DNA of 64,000 nt from an uncultured SAR86 cluster bacterium (GTDB lineage Bacteria > Pseudomonadota > Gammaproteobacteria > Magnimaribacterales > TMED112), in the NCBI GenBank assembly GCA_902535365.1, contig CACATF010000001.1, forward strand, positions 256,077 to 320,076. Reading direction: 5' to 3'. The stretch's first letter is position 1. Each line of letters opens with the position of its first letter. Of this stretch, positions 55,118-63,477 are shown in pieces. A model generated the notes under the pieces. That model was not told the DNA's origin. It searched no databases and saw only the letters and a program-made list of their open reading frames with translations. The position numbers were made by a program, and so were the translations under genes.

Positions 55118-56061
55118 AAATAGCAATTGTTGCAGATAAAAAAGCGGGCCACTTAAGTCAGTGTTTAGGTCTTCGAGAAATTATTCAAAAATATAATAAA
55201 GAAAAAGATGTATTTATTCTTGGAAAGGATCTCTATTTTTTACCTGGTTTCATTGAACGTATATTTACCCTGATTTCTGAGAAGCTTTATTTATTTTTAA
55301 TGAAGTTAATGAATCCAAGTGTGGTGGATTTTAACTATGATTTTGTTTTATGTTCAGGCTCACGAACTGTAATCCCAGCTTATCTGTTAGCAAAATCATC
55401 AGGAGCTAAAGTAATTTATATTGGCACACCAAAATTTAGATTAATGAAAAAATTTGATGGCATTGTTTCCACAAAAAAAGATATAAGCAATGTGTACAAG
55501 ATCATATCAACGGATTTACCACCAACCAAATTTTCACCATACAGTGAGAAAAAATCAGCTATAAAGCAAAGCCTGATTTTGATTGGCGGCGATGGAAGTG
55601 GGTACGATTATGGCGAAAGTGACTGGTACAGGTTGGCCTTTGAGTTTAAAAATATTAATACTACATTTGTAAACTCTAGACGAACACCAAAATTTGCATG
55701 GGATAACCTCAAAGAAAATTCTGGACCAAACCAGACCTTTCTTGATTTAGAGGATACGCCTTTCGAAAAACTACAAGATGCAATTGATACGCATAGCCAC
55801 ATCTTTGTTACCGCTGACAGCACCAGTATGATTGTTGAGATTCTAACTAGAGGGTATTTTGTTAATGTCATTGAGCTTCGTGGTCCAATTAAAAGGGAGC
55901 ACCACCATGAAATTATCTCTTCATTCGAGGATAAAGGTCTGTTGAGAATCCTTAGGCTTAATCAACTTCATTTATCAGAAGACAAATACCAAGAAAAAGT
56001 TAAAGAATTTGTTGTAGCTGAGCGAGATGCCCTTAAATCAAAGGTACTAGATTTATTATGA
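55114..56061 (+). CDS. ELM1-like (DUF1022) protein
   Basis: A 315-residue protein of the mitochondrial fission ELM1 family. It begins KIAIVADKKAGHLSQCLGL, and also shows IGGDGSGYDYGESDWY and FVTADSTSMIVEILTRGYFV, segments I associate with this family. The fold looks like a GT-B glycosyltransferase. The bacterial function is, to my knowledge, not established. A role in surface glycan synthesis would fit the galE and phosphatase neighbours, but is inference. It overlaps both neighbours by 4 bases. Confidence 0.7.
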   Translation: MKIAIVADKKAGHLSQCLGLREIIQKYNKEKDVFILGKDLYFLPGFIERIFTLISEKLYLFLMKLMNPSVVDFNYDFVLCSGSRTVIPAYLLAKSSGAKVIYIGTPKFRLMKKFDGIVSTKKDISNVYKIISTDLPPTKFSPYSEKKSAIKQSLILIGGDGSGYDYGESDWYRLAFEFKNINTTFVNSRRTPKFAWDNLKENSGPNQTFLDLEDTPFEKLQDAIDTHSHIFVTADSTSMIVEILTRGYFVNVIELRGPIKREHHHEIISSFEDKGLLRILRLNQLHLSEDKYQEKVKEFVVAERDALKSKVLDLL

Positions 56062-57461
56062 GATCAATTTGTTGGTTTAGGAACGATTTGCGTGTCCTTG
56101 ATAATCCTGCTTTGCATAATGCCTGCTTGAATAGTCAGGAAGTTATAGGCGTATATTTAACAACATTCAAGCAATGGGAAATGCAGAATGATGCTAAAAC
56201 AAAAATTAATTTCTGGTTTCGTAATTTAGAGAATCTTAAAACTGAATTGGAAAAACTTAATATTCCGCTTGTTGTGCTTGATGCTGAGACTTTTGCTAAT
56301 TCCCCAAAGGTTTTATGGAATTTTATTCAAGAAAATGATGTTAAGTCGCTTTACTTTAATAACGAATACCCTTTCTATGAATTAGAGCGTGATAGACAGA
56401 TATATCATGATTTTAGAGAAAATGGCGTTGGCATTTTTAACTACCATGATCAGGTCATTCACCAACCAGGCAGCTTAAAAACTACAACCGGTAACAATTT
56501 TTCTGTTTATAGCCCATTCAAGAAAAAATGGTTTGCTGAATTAGATGATAAGCAGCTTGAACTTCTGCCTATTCCCGAGCCTAAGTCTGAATTAAGTATT
56601 AAAAGTTCTGATCTTGGCAAATACTTGGCTGAAACTAAAGTCAGTCAAGCAAAATATTGGGAATCAGGTGAAGACTTTATCAGGAATCATATTAATGAAT
56701 TCTTAAAGACTAAAGGCTCTGCATACAAAGAAGAGAGAAACTTTCCAAACATTAAAGCAACCTCAATGCTGTCGCCATATTTAAATTCTGGAGTTGTATC
56801 CTCAAAATGGTGTCTTCTAAAAGCTATGGAATTCAATAATGGCTTATTAGATGATGGAGACAAGGGAATAGTGCACTGGGTTTCAGAAATTCTTTGGCGT
56901 GAATTTTACCGACACATTCTTTATAACTTTCCAAAAGTATCAAGAGACCAGCCATTTATTAGTTACACAAAAAATATTCCATGGCGGGATGACCAAGATG
57001 ATTTAAATAAGTGGAAAGAGGGCAAAACTGGTATTCCAATTGTCGATGCGGGTATGAGAGAAATGCTTGCTACAGGGTGGATGCACAACCGAACTAGAAT
57101 GATAGTAGCTATGTTTTTAAGCAAGAACTTATTGATCAATTGGCAAGAGGGTGAAAAGTACTTTATGGAACATTTAGTTGATGGTGATTTAGCTTCCAAC
57201 AATGGCGGCTGGCAATGGAGCGCATCCACTGGAACGGATGCAGCACCGTATTTTCGTATTATGAACCCGGAAACACAATCAATGCGGTTCGATCCTGAAG
57301 GCAAATACATAAAAAAATGGATTCCTGAATTAAAAGATTGCCCAATCTCACAAATTCATATGCCAGAAAATCCTGAACAGTATGGTTATCCAAAAGCAAT
57401 GGTTGATTTAAAAGAATCAAGAAAAAAAGCTATTGATGTTTTCTCAGAGATCAAAGGTTAA
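56058..57461 (+). CDS. phrB: Deoxyribodipyrimidine photolyase (class I CPD type)
   Basis: Repairs UV-made pyrimidine dimers using light and FADH-. The 467-residue protein has the N-terminal antenna domain (ICWFRNDLRVLDNPAL) and the FAD domain with ILWREFYRHILYNFP, GIPIVDAGMREMLATGWMHNRTRMIVAMFL and GGWQWSASTGTDAAPYFRI. The tryptophans and the WMHNR motif are those of photolyases. It fits life in sunlit surface water. The ATG overlaps the preceding stop. Confidence 0.95.
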   Translation: MRSICWFRNDLRVLDNPALHNACLNSQEVIGVYLTTFKQWEMQNDAKTKINFWFRNLENLKTELEKLNIPLVVLDAETFANSPKVLWNFIQENDVKSLYFNNEYPFYELERDRQIYHDFRENGVGIFNYHDQVIHQPGSLKTTTGNNFSVYSPFKKKWFAELDDKQLELLPIPEPKSELSIKSSDLGKYLAETKVSQAKYWESGEDFIRNHINEFLKTKGSAYKEERNFPNIKATSMLSPYLNSGVVSSKWCLLKAMEFNNGLLDDGDKGIVHWVSEILWREFYRHILYNFPKVSRDQPFISYTKNIPWRDDQDDLNKWKEGKTGIPIVDAGMREMLATGWMHNRTRMIVAMFLSKNLLINWQEGEKYFMEHLVDGDLASNNGGWQWSASTGTDAAPYFRIMNPETQSMRFDPEGKYIKKWIPELKDCPISQIHMPENPEQYGYPKAMVDLKESRKKAIDVFSEIKG

Positions 57462-57464
57462 AAT
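57459..57464 (+). promoter_or_regulatory. -10-like box before the aldehyde dehydrogenase gene
   Basis: TAAAAT, partly inside the photolyase stop region, ends 6 bases before the ATG at 57471. The spacing is the same as at pntAA and gyrA. AAGAG between the box and the ATG could instead be a weak ribosome binding site. Confidence 0.25.
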
Positions 57465-57470
57465 AAGAGT

Positions 57471-58889
57471 ATGGAAATTGGGACATTTTATATCAATGGT
57501 GAGTTTGTAGCTCCAAAGGGCACTGAAAAAATTGCATTAATAAATCCAGCATCTGAAGAAGAGATAGGTTTCGTTGTTGCTGGCAACGAAGAAGACGTTG
57601 ATCTTGCAGTTGCGGCAGCCAATAAGGCATTTTTACAAGCAAGCTCTCTTACTTTGGAACAAAGAAAAACAATTCTTACCGAAATCTTAGAGGGGATGGC
57701 TGCACGTAGGGATGATTTTGCTAAAGCCATATCTGAGGAAATGGGCGCGCCATTAAAGATGGCCGGTAGTGCTCAATATGGTGCAGGCACAATCCATTTT
57801 AAAAACACCTTAGCAATAATTGATCAATTTAAATTCACAGAAGAGCATGGCAATATTACATTAAATCGATTGCCTATCGGTCCTGTGGGTATGATTACTC
57901 CCTGGAACTGGCCACTTAACCAAATATGTACAAAAATTGCATCGGCAATTGCTGCAGGGACAAGTTTTGTTGTTAAACCCAGTGAAATCACACCTGGTGC
58001 TGCTCATATTCTGGCTGAAGTAATACACGAAACAAGTATGCCAAAGGGCATGTTCAATATGATTCATGGCCATGGAGCCGTTGTAGGCAGAGCAATGAGC
58101 ACTCATCCTGATCTTGAAATGATTTCATTCACAGGATCAACTAGAGCAGGCATTGATATACAGAAACATGCTGCTGATAACATAAAAAGAGTTTCTTTAG
58201 AGCTGGGTGGTAAATCGCCAAATTTAATTTTAGATGATGTTGATCTAGAAGCTGCTGTCACAATGGGTATGAAACAATGCTTTTTTAATACCGGTCAGTC
58301 ATGCTCTTCACCAACAAGAATGCTTGTGCCTCAGCATATGTTGAAAGATGCCACAGAAATTGCGGTCAATGCTGCTGAAGCTATGTTAACTGGTGATCCA
58401 AATAGTGAAGAAACTTTCCTTGGTCCGATATCTAATAAAACTCAATATGAAAAAGTTCAAACACTTATACAAGATGGTATCGATGAAGGCGCTGACTTAG
58501 CATGCGGCGGAGTTGGTAGGCCAGATGGTTTAGATAAAGGTTTTTTTGTCAAACCAACTGTATTTACCAATGTTCAAAATGATATGACCATTGCGCAAGA
58601 AGAGATTTTTGGGCCTGTTATTTGCCTGATTCCCTATAATGATATTGATGAGGCCATTGAGATTGCCAATGATACACAATATGGTCTCTCAAGTATGATT
58701 TCTTGCTCTGATCCACAAAGGGGACAAGAGTTAGCAAAGAAAATAAGAGCAGGACAAGTAATTATTAACAGAATTTCTCGAGGCGATTATCCAGCACCGT
58801 TTGGTGGTTTCAAAATGTCAGGCAATGGACGAGAGCATGGTCATTTTGGTATTGATGAATATCTAGAAGTTCAAGCAGTGATAACTTAA
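57471..58889 (+). CDS. NAD(P)-dependent aldehyde dehydrogenase
   Basis: A 472-residue ALDH-superfamily enzyme oxidising an aldehyde to its acid. Motifs: TPWNWPLNQICTK, KPSEITPGAAH, FTGSTRAGIDI (cofactor site), the general base Glu in LELGGKSPNLI, and catalytic Cys in NTGQSCSSPTRM (near residue 281). The substrate is unknown. It converges on the class II aldolase gene with a 4-base overlap of the two stop codons. Confidence 0.92.
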   Translation: MEIGTFYINGEFVAPKGTEKIALINPASEEEIGFVVAGNEEDVDLAVAAANKAFLQASSLTLEQRKTILTEILEGMAARRDDFAKAISEEMGAPLKMAGSAQYGAGTIHFKNTLAIIDQFKFTEEHGNITLNRLPIGPVGMITPWNWPLNQICTKIASAIAAGTSFVVKPSEITPGAAHILAEVIHETSMPKGMFNMIHGHGAVVGRAMSTHPDLEMISFTGSTRAGIDIQKHAADNIKRVSLELGGKSPNLILDDVDLEAAVTMGMKQCFFNTGQSCSSPTRMLVPQHMLKDATEIAVNAAEAMLTGDPNSEETFLGPISNKTQYEKVQTLIQDGIDEGADLACGGVGRPDGLDKGFFVKPTVFTNVQNDMTIAQEEIFGPVICLIPYNDIDEAIEIANDTQYGLSSMISCSDPQRGQELAKKIRAGQVIINRISRGDYPAPFGGFKMSGNGREHGHFGIDEYLEVQAVIT

Positions 58890-59707
58890 TCAAGAAAATC
58901 TGGCTCTTCTTCCCACAAAACATCTAGCATTGGTTGCAAGCTTGCAAATGCAGATAAATCATTGGCAACGTAATCTCTAGTAGAGCAGGCTGTTTCATGT
59001 GGTATAGCAATAGGCTCACCCACAGCTTCTGCTAGTAATTGTGATTTACAGGCTTCCTCCATATTTAGGAAATACCAAACAGTAGTATCCACCATTGAAC
59101 CAGTGGTTAAGATGCCATGATTTTGAAGAATAACAAAATCCTTATCAGCTAACGCTTTCGCAATATTTATACCTTCATCAGGCCCATTAGCAACGCCATC
59201 ATAATCATTGAACATTGCTGTTCTCTCATAAAAAGCACAGGAATCTTGTGAAATAGGCAATAACTCTTTGCCTAGTGCTGAAAAGGTTTTGCCGTACATT
59301 GGATGAGCATGAGCAATTGATTTGATGTCTTCCCTGGATTTGTAAATCTCAGAATGAATACAAAATGCTGCATCACCAGTCCTCTCTTTGCCAAAGACAA
59401 GCTCACCATCAAAATTCATAAGCACAAGATCACTCACCTTCATCTGGCCAAAATGATATCCAAGCGGGTTTATCCAGAAATGGTCACTAAACTCCGGGTC
59501 ACGAAAAGATATGTGGCCAACCAAGCCTAGGTCGAAACCTTTGCGGGCAAATATTCGGTATGCAGCTGCTAGTTTTTCAAGCCCATGTCGTCTTTGTTCT
59601 TCAAATGATTTTGAGTTTATGTCTATACATCCAGAGAGGCCACGTCCTTTGTATGAAAGTTTGCCCTTATTGATATCAATTTTTTCTCCAACACCCATAA
59701 TAGACAT
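58886..59707 (-). CDS. Class II aldolase/adducin family protein
   Basis: A 273-residue zinc-fold protein. The likely zinc histidines are in SIAHAHPMYG and LQNHGILTTG, with GHISFRDPE near residue 64. It has an N-terminal extension of about 40 residues. The family includes fuculose and rhamnulose aldolases and methylthioribulose phosphate dehydratase, but also many uncharacterised marine members. The motif DYDGVANGPDEG is one I recall from the uncharacterised group. The reaction is therefore left open. Confidence 0.8.
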   Translation of the reverse strand: MSIMGVGEKIDINKGKLSYKGRGLSGCIDINSKSFEEQRRHGLEKLAAAYRIFARKGFDLGLVGHISFRDPEFSDHFWINPLGYHFGQMKVSDLVLMNFDGELVFGKERTGDAAFCIHSEIYKSREDIKSIAHAHPMYGKTFSALGKELLPISQDSCAFYERTAMFNDYDGVANGPDEGINIAKALADKDFVILQNHGILTTGSMVDTTVWYFLNMEEACKSQLLAEAVGEPIAIPHETACSTRDYVANDLSAFASLQPMLDVLWEEEPDFLD

Positions 59708-59735
59708 ATAATATACCTGTTAAAAAAAAATTGAT

Positions 59736-61133
59736 ATGACAAAAAAACAATCTTTTCGAATCGAGCAGGATAGTCTGGGAGATGTTAAAGTCCCAAAAAA
59801 AGCACTTTGGGGCGCACAAACCCAAAGAGCTATTGAAAACTTTCCAATTAGTGGAATCAAGTTCAAATTTCCATTTGGCAGATCTTTTATTAAGGCATTA
59901 GGTGCCATCAAGTATTCAGCTGCCTCAGCAAACCATGACCTTGGTTTAATGACGGCAAAGAAAGCTAATGCCATTAAAGCATCTGCAAAGATGGTAATGG
60001 TTGGGGATTTTGATGATCATTTTCCTTTGGATGTATTCCAGACAGGATCTGGTACTAGCACCAACATGAATGCAAATGAGGTTATTGCAAACTTAGCTAC
60101 AGAAAAGCTTGGCCAAGACGTCAACGCCAATGATGACGTTAATATGAGCCAAAGTAGCAATGATACTATTCCAACAGCCATATGCATGAGCGCATTATTT
60201 GATATGGATGAGTTCTTATTTCCTGGCCTAGATCTACTTATTGAAGAGGTTGAAAAGAAAGCTAAAAACTTACAAGGCCAAATTAAAACAGGCAGAACCC
60301 ATATGATGGATGCTATGCCTCTTGATTTTCACCAAGAACTCATGGGTTGGTCAGCTCAACTAAAAAGTTGCAAAACATCATTGACTACCGCAACCAAAAG
60401 AATGATGCAATTACCCCAAGGCGGAACAGCAATTGGGACTGGTGTTAATTCACATAAAGGTTTTCCAAAAGCATTTTGTCAGACAATGGAGAAGGTTTCA
60501 GGTTTTAAAGTTAAGCCAACTCCAAACTTTTTCCAGGGATTAAGCTCACAAGACAACTCGGCAGAATTATCAAGCGCAGTAAAGAACCTCGCCTTAGTTT
60601 TAATGAAAATATCGAATGATCTAAGGTTGATGAACAGCGGGCCGCTGACTGGTCTATCTGATATAGAGCTCGAGGCATTACAGCCTGGGAGCAGTATCAT
60701 GCCAGGCAAGGTAAATCCTGTAATTCCTGAGGCAGTATCAATGGCTTGTGCTGACGTTATTGGTAATGATGTATCTATTTCAGTTGCAGTGCAAAGTGGA
60801 AATTTCCAACTAAATGTCATGTTGCCGCTAATTGCTTACAATCTTCTTAAAAGTATTAACCTGATGGGAAATGCTATGCCATTGTTAGCTAAAAAATGCA
60901 TTAAAACATTTAAAGTTAATACAAAAAACGTTGAGGAGAATTTAAACAGAAACCCAATATTAGTGACAGCTCTAAATTCAAGAATTGGGTATAAGAAAGC
61001 AGCTGAAATTGCTAAAAAAGCCTATAAAGAGAAACGACCAATTATTGATGTAGCTGAGGAAATGACTACGATTGAACGTAAAGAGCTAGAAAGTTTGCTA
61101 GATCCAAAAAACTTAACCAAACCTTATTTTTAA
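59736..61133 (+). CDS. fumC: Fumarate hydratase class II
   Basis: The iron-free fumarase of the TCA cycle. The 465-residue protein has the standard TGSGTSTNMNANEVIAN-like segment (QTGSGTSTNMNANEVIA), SSNDTIPTA, KTGRTHMMDAMPL and the signature GSSIMPGKVNP. Aspartase is a close relative, but length, GVNSHKGFP and the overall pattern favour FumC. A TATAAT box at 59707-59712 lies 23 bases upstream of the ATG, a normal leader distance. It shares one base with phhB. Confidence 0.9.
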   Translation: MTKKQSFRIEQDSLGDVKVPKKALWGAQTQRAIENFPISGIKFKFPFGRSFIKALGAIKYSAASANHDLGLMTAKKANAIKASAKMVMVGDFDDHFPLDVFQTGSGTSTNMNANEVIANLATEKLGQDVNANDDVNMSQSSNDTIPTAICMSALFDMDEFLFPGLDLLIEEVEKKAKNLQGQIKTGRTHMMDAMPLDFHQELMGWSAQLKSCKTSLTTATKRMMQLPQGGTAIGTGVNSHKGFPKAFCQTMEKVSGFKVKPTPNFFQGLSSQDNSAELSSAVKNLALVLMKISNDLRLMNSGPLTGLSDIELEALQPGSSIMPGKVNPVIPEAVSMACADVIGNDVSISVAVQSGNFQLNVMLPLIAYNLLKSINLMGNAMPLLAKKCIKTFKVNTKNVEENLNRNPILVTALNSRIGYKKAAEIAKKAYKEKRPIIDVAEEMTTIERKELESLLDPKNLTKPYF

Positions 61134-61462
61134 TGTCTCTTCAAGAAAGCAAATGTGAAGCATGCAGAATAGATGCTCCTCTAGTTACTGAAAATGAAAA
61201 AGTTGAATTTATGTCAGAACTTAATGGTTGGGAAATCAATAATATTGATGGTATAGATCAGCTAGCCAAAGTATTCAATTTTGACAGTTACTTACAAGCC
61301 TTAGATTTTGCAAAAGCTGTAGCTTTGCTTGCTGAAGAGGAAGATCATCATCCTAAGATTGTTTTAGAGTGGGGTAGAGTTGAGGTTCACTGGTGGAGCC
61401 ATAAAATTAAAGGCTTACATAAAAACGATTTTATCTGTGCTGCAAAAACAGACCATATTTAA
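61133..61462 (+). CDS. phhB: Pterin-4a-carbinolamine dehydratase
   Basis: A 109-residue dehydratase that regenerates the pterin cofactor after aromatic hydroxylation. The signature EEEDHHPKIVLEWGRVEVHWWSH, with its catalytic His pair, is clear near residues 64-86. Phenylalanine hydroxylase (phhA), the usual partner, is not in the window. It is coupled to fumC (TAATG) and followed directly by queC, without an intergenic base. Other roles, such as in molybdopterin metabolism, have been proposed for stand-alone members. Confidence 0.9.
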   Translation: MSLQESKCEACRIDAPLVTENEKVEFMSELNGWEINNIDGIDQLAKVFNFDSYLQALDFAKAVALLAEEEDHHPKIVLEWGRVEVHWWSHKIKGLHKNDFICAAKTDHI

Positions 61463-62113
61463 ATGAAGAGTGTATTAGTTGTCTATTCAGGAGGCTTAGA
61501 TTCCTATACCTTGCTAAATAAGGCTCTGAGTTCGTTCGAGAAAGTGGAAGCCATTACTTTCAACTATGGTCAAAAACATAAAATTGAAATTGAATATGCC
61601 AAAGCAGCATGTGAGAAGTTGGGTATTGCTCACGAAATAGTAAATTTAGATCTACAAAAAATTTTAGCTGGGTCAGCTTTAGTAGGTGATAGCGATATTC
61701 CAGAAGGCAACTATGACAAAGAAAAAATGAAACAAACAGTTGTCCCAAATAGAAATATGGTAATGATTTCAGTGGCAGCTTCACTAGCAATAAAAAATGA
61801 ACTCGATTACTTATGGTACGCAGCACATTCTGGTGATCATGAAATCTATCCGGACTGTCGGCCTGAGTTTATTGCGAAAATGGCTGAGGTTCTTTCAATC
61901 TGCGATTACCATAAGATCAATTTTGAAGCACCTTTTCAAGATCTTTCAAAAGCTGAAATTATCAAAGTTGGTTTAGATATGAATCTAGATTACAGCAAGG
62001 CTTGGACTTGCTATGAGGGCAAAGAAAAACCTTGTGGTAAATGCAGTGCCTGTTTAGAGAGAGCAGCTTCATTTCAGGCAATCCAGGTTAACGATCCACT
62101 AGATGAGCTATAG
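61463..62113 (+). CDS. queC: 7-cyano-7-deazaguanine synthase
   Basis: Converts carboxydeazaguanine to preQ0 with ATP and ammonia, in the queuosine pathway. The 216-residue protein has the PP-loop VYSGGLDSYTLL at its N-terminus, VPNRNMVMISVA in the middle and the zinc cysteines in CYEGKEKPCGKCSACLERA near the C-terminus. It overlaps queE by 11 bases. queD and queF are not in the window. Confidence 0.96.
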   Translation: MKSVLVVYSGGLDSYTLLNKALSSFEKVEAITFNYGQKHKIEIEYAKAACEKLGIAHEIVNLDLQKILAGSALVGDSDIPEGNYDKEKMKQTVVPNRNMVMISVAASLAIKNELDYLWYAAHSGDHEIYPDCRPEFIAKMAEVLSICDYHKINFEAPFQDLSKAEIIKVGLDMNLDYSKAWTCYEGKEKPCGKCSACLERAASFQAIQVNDPLDEL

Positions 62114-62732
62114 AATCAAAGAAATTTATTTCACACAACAAGGTGAGGGCAGCAACACAGGAAGAGATTTTGTTTTCGTTCGATTTTCAGGCTGCAACCT
62201 ATGGAGTGGCAAAGAAAAAAATAGAAAATCAGCAATTTGCCAGTTCTGCGATACTGATTTTTATGGCACCGATGGTATTAATGGTGGTGTCTATTCTGCG
62301 AATCAACTAATTGAAAAAATTAAATCTTTATGGGTTAGTAGAGATGACAACATAGCAGTTGTTTTAACAGGCGGTGAGCCTTTATTGCAAGTAAACGACG
62401 AATTAGTGGCTGCACTTAAGCAGGAACAGATCTATATTGCAGTGGAAACCAATGGAACCTTAGATGCGCCGGATCATATTGACTGGATTTGCATGAGCCC
62501 AAAGGCTAATACTGAAATTAAGTTGAAGAAAGGTAATGAAATTAAGGTTATTTTCCCGCAAGAATCGTTAGACCCAGAAAAATTCTTGTTATTCGACTAT
62601 AGTGAGTTTTATCTTCAACCAATGGACTCGAATAAATATCAAGAAAATTTAAATGCAACAATAACTTATTGTCAAAAAAATCCTAAATGGAAGCTAAGCC
62701 TGCAAACCCATAAAATTCTTGGTATAAGGTAA
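62103..62732 (+). CDS. queE: 7-carboxy-7-deazaguanine synthase (radical SAM)
   Basis: A radical SAM enzyme making the deazaguanine ring for queuosine. The 209-residue protein carries the cluster motif as Cys-x14-Cys-x2-Cys (GCNLWSG...CQFCDTDF), the form found in the longer QueE type, with QGEGSNTG before it and VLTGGEPLLQ after it. The 3' end overlaps the prepilin peptidase gene on the other strand by 50 bases. Confidence 0.95.
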   Translation: MSYRIKEIYFTQQGEGSNTGRDFVFVRFSGCNLWSGKEKNRKSAICQFCDTDFYGTDGINGGVYSANQLIEKIKSLWVSRDDNIAVVLTGGEPLLQVNDELVAALKQEQIYIAVETNGTLDAPDHIDWICMSPKANTEIKLKKGNEIKVIFPQESLDPEKFLLFDYSEFYLQPMDSNKYQENLNATITYCQKNPKWKLSLQTHKILGIR

Positions 62733-63441
62733 TAACTAAAAAAGAACCACCAAGCCACGACCCAAAGGCATGCTGTTCCTTGTAACGCTTAACCCACAAT
62801 ATTTTTACCAACAAACCAAGTGAGGCCAAAGTTATAGCATAAATGCCAAGAGGAAGTCCTAAATGCAAGCAGATGGAAAAGATTAATATGGCATCACCCA
62901 ATCCAAAACCAGCGTAACCCTTAACTTTTAAAAATATAAAATAAAGCAAAAGCAATGCAGCAAATACTATGAGTGCAAACATGAAATTATTTTGCATCAT
63001 CTCAAAACTAGAATTATTTTGATGGTAATTTAGCACCCAAACTAGCATGGCAATATTGATCCAGAGTGGTATTTCTAGATAACGCTCATCGAAAATAACT
63101 AATGCCAAAACTAGAAGCGCAATAATCCCAAGATAGATACTATTTAGAGAAAAGCTTAGAAGCAAAATAACTCCAGCAAAGCCTTCAAGTGCTAAATATT
63201 TAAAATTAATCTGCTTATTACAGCAAGTAGATTTTCCATTTTGAAAAAGATAGGAAAAAACAGGAAAAAGGTTGTACCACTTTAGTTTTTCCCCACAGTG
63301 ATCGCACTTTGATCTTTTAAAAAGTTTATTTCTAAGGGATGTGTCTATCTCGTAATTATCAAATTCATATGTAATCCAGCTGCACAAACTTGCTCCAATC
63401 ATAAAAACAAGAAAAAAATTTACGAAAATTAGAATATCCAT
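62683..63441 (-). CDS. pilD: Prepilin peptidase (A24 family), PilD/GspO type
   Basis: Cuts and N-methylates type IV prepilins and related proteins. The start ATG 63441 gives 252 residues, beginning with a membrane helix. The longer frame to 63558 reads into the guaB gene on the other strand. The cytoplasmic Cys motif is CDHCGEKLKWYNLFPVFSYL followed by a Cys-Cys pair, where most members have Cys-x2-Cys. The catalytic aspartates are in IFDERYLEIPLW and GFGLGDA. About seven helices are predicted. No pilus genes are nearby. Confidence 0.85.
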   Translation of the reverse strand: MDILIFVNFFLVFMIGASLCSWITYEFDNYEIDTSLRNKLFKRSKCDHCGEKLKWYNLFPVFSYLFQNGKSTCCNKQINFKYLALEGFAGVILLLSFSLNSIYLGIIALLVLALVIFDERYLEIPLWINIAMLVWVLNYHQNNSSFEMMQNNFMFALIVFAALLLLYFIFLKVKGYAGFGLGDAILIFSICLHLGLPLGIYAITLASLGLLVKILWVKRYKEQHAFGSWLGGSFLVITLYQEFYGFAGLASI

Positions 63442-63466
63442 CGTGGAAACAAAAACACTGTTGCTA

Positions 63467-63472
63467 TATACT
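63467..63472 (+). promoter_or_regulatory. -10-like box before guaB
   Basis: TATACT ends 5 bases before the guaB ATG in the 36-base divergent gap between pilD and guaB. No ribosome binding site and no clear -35 are seen. Confidence 0.35.
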
Positions 63473-63477
63473 ATATT

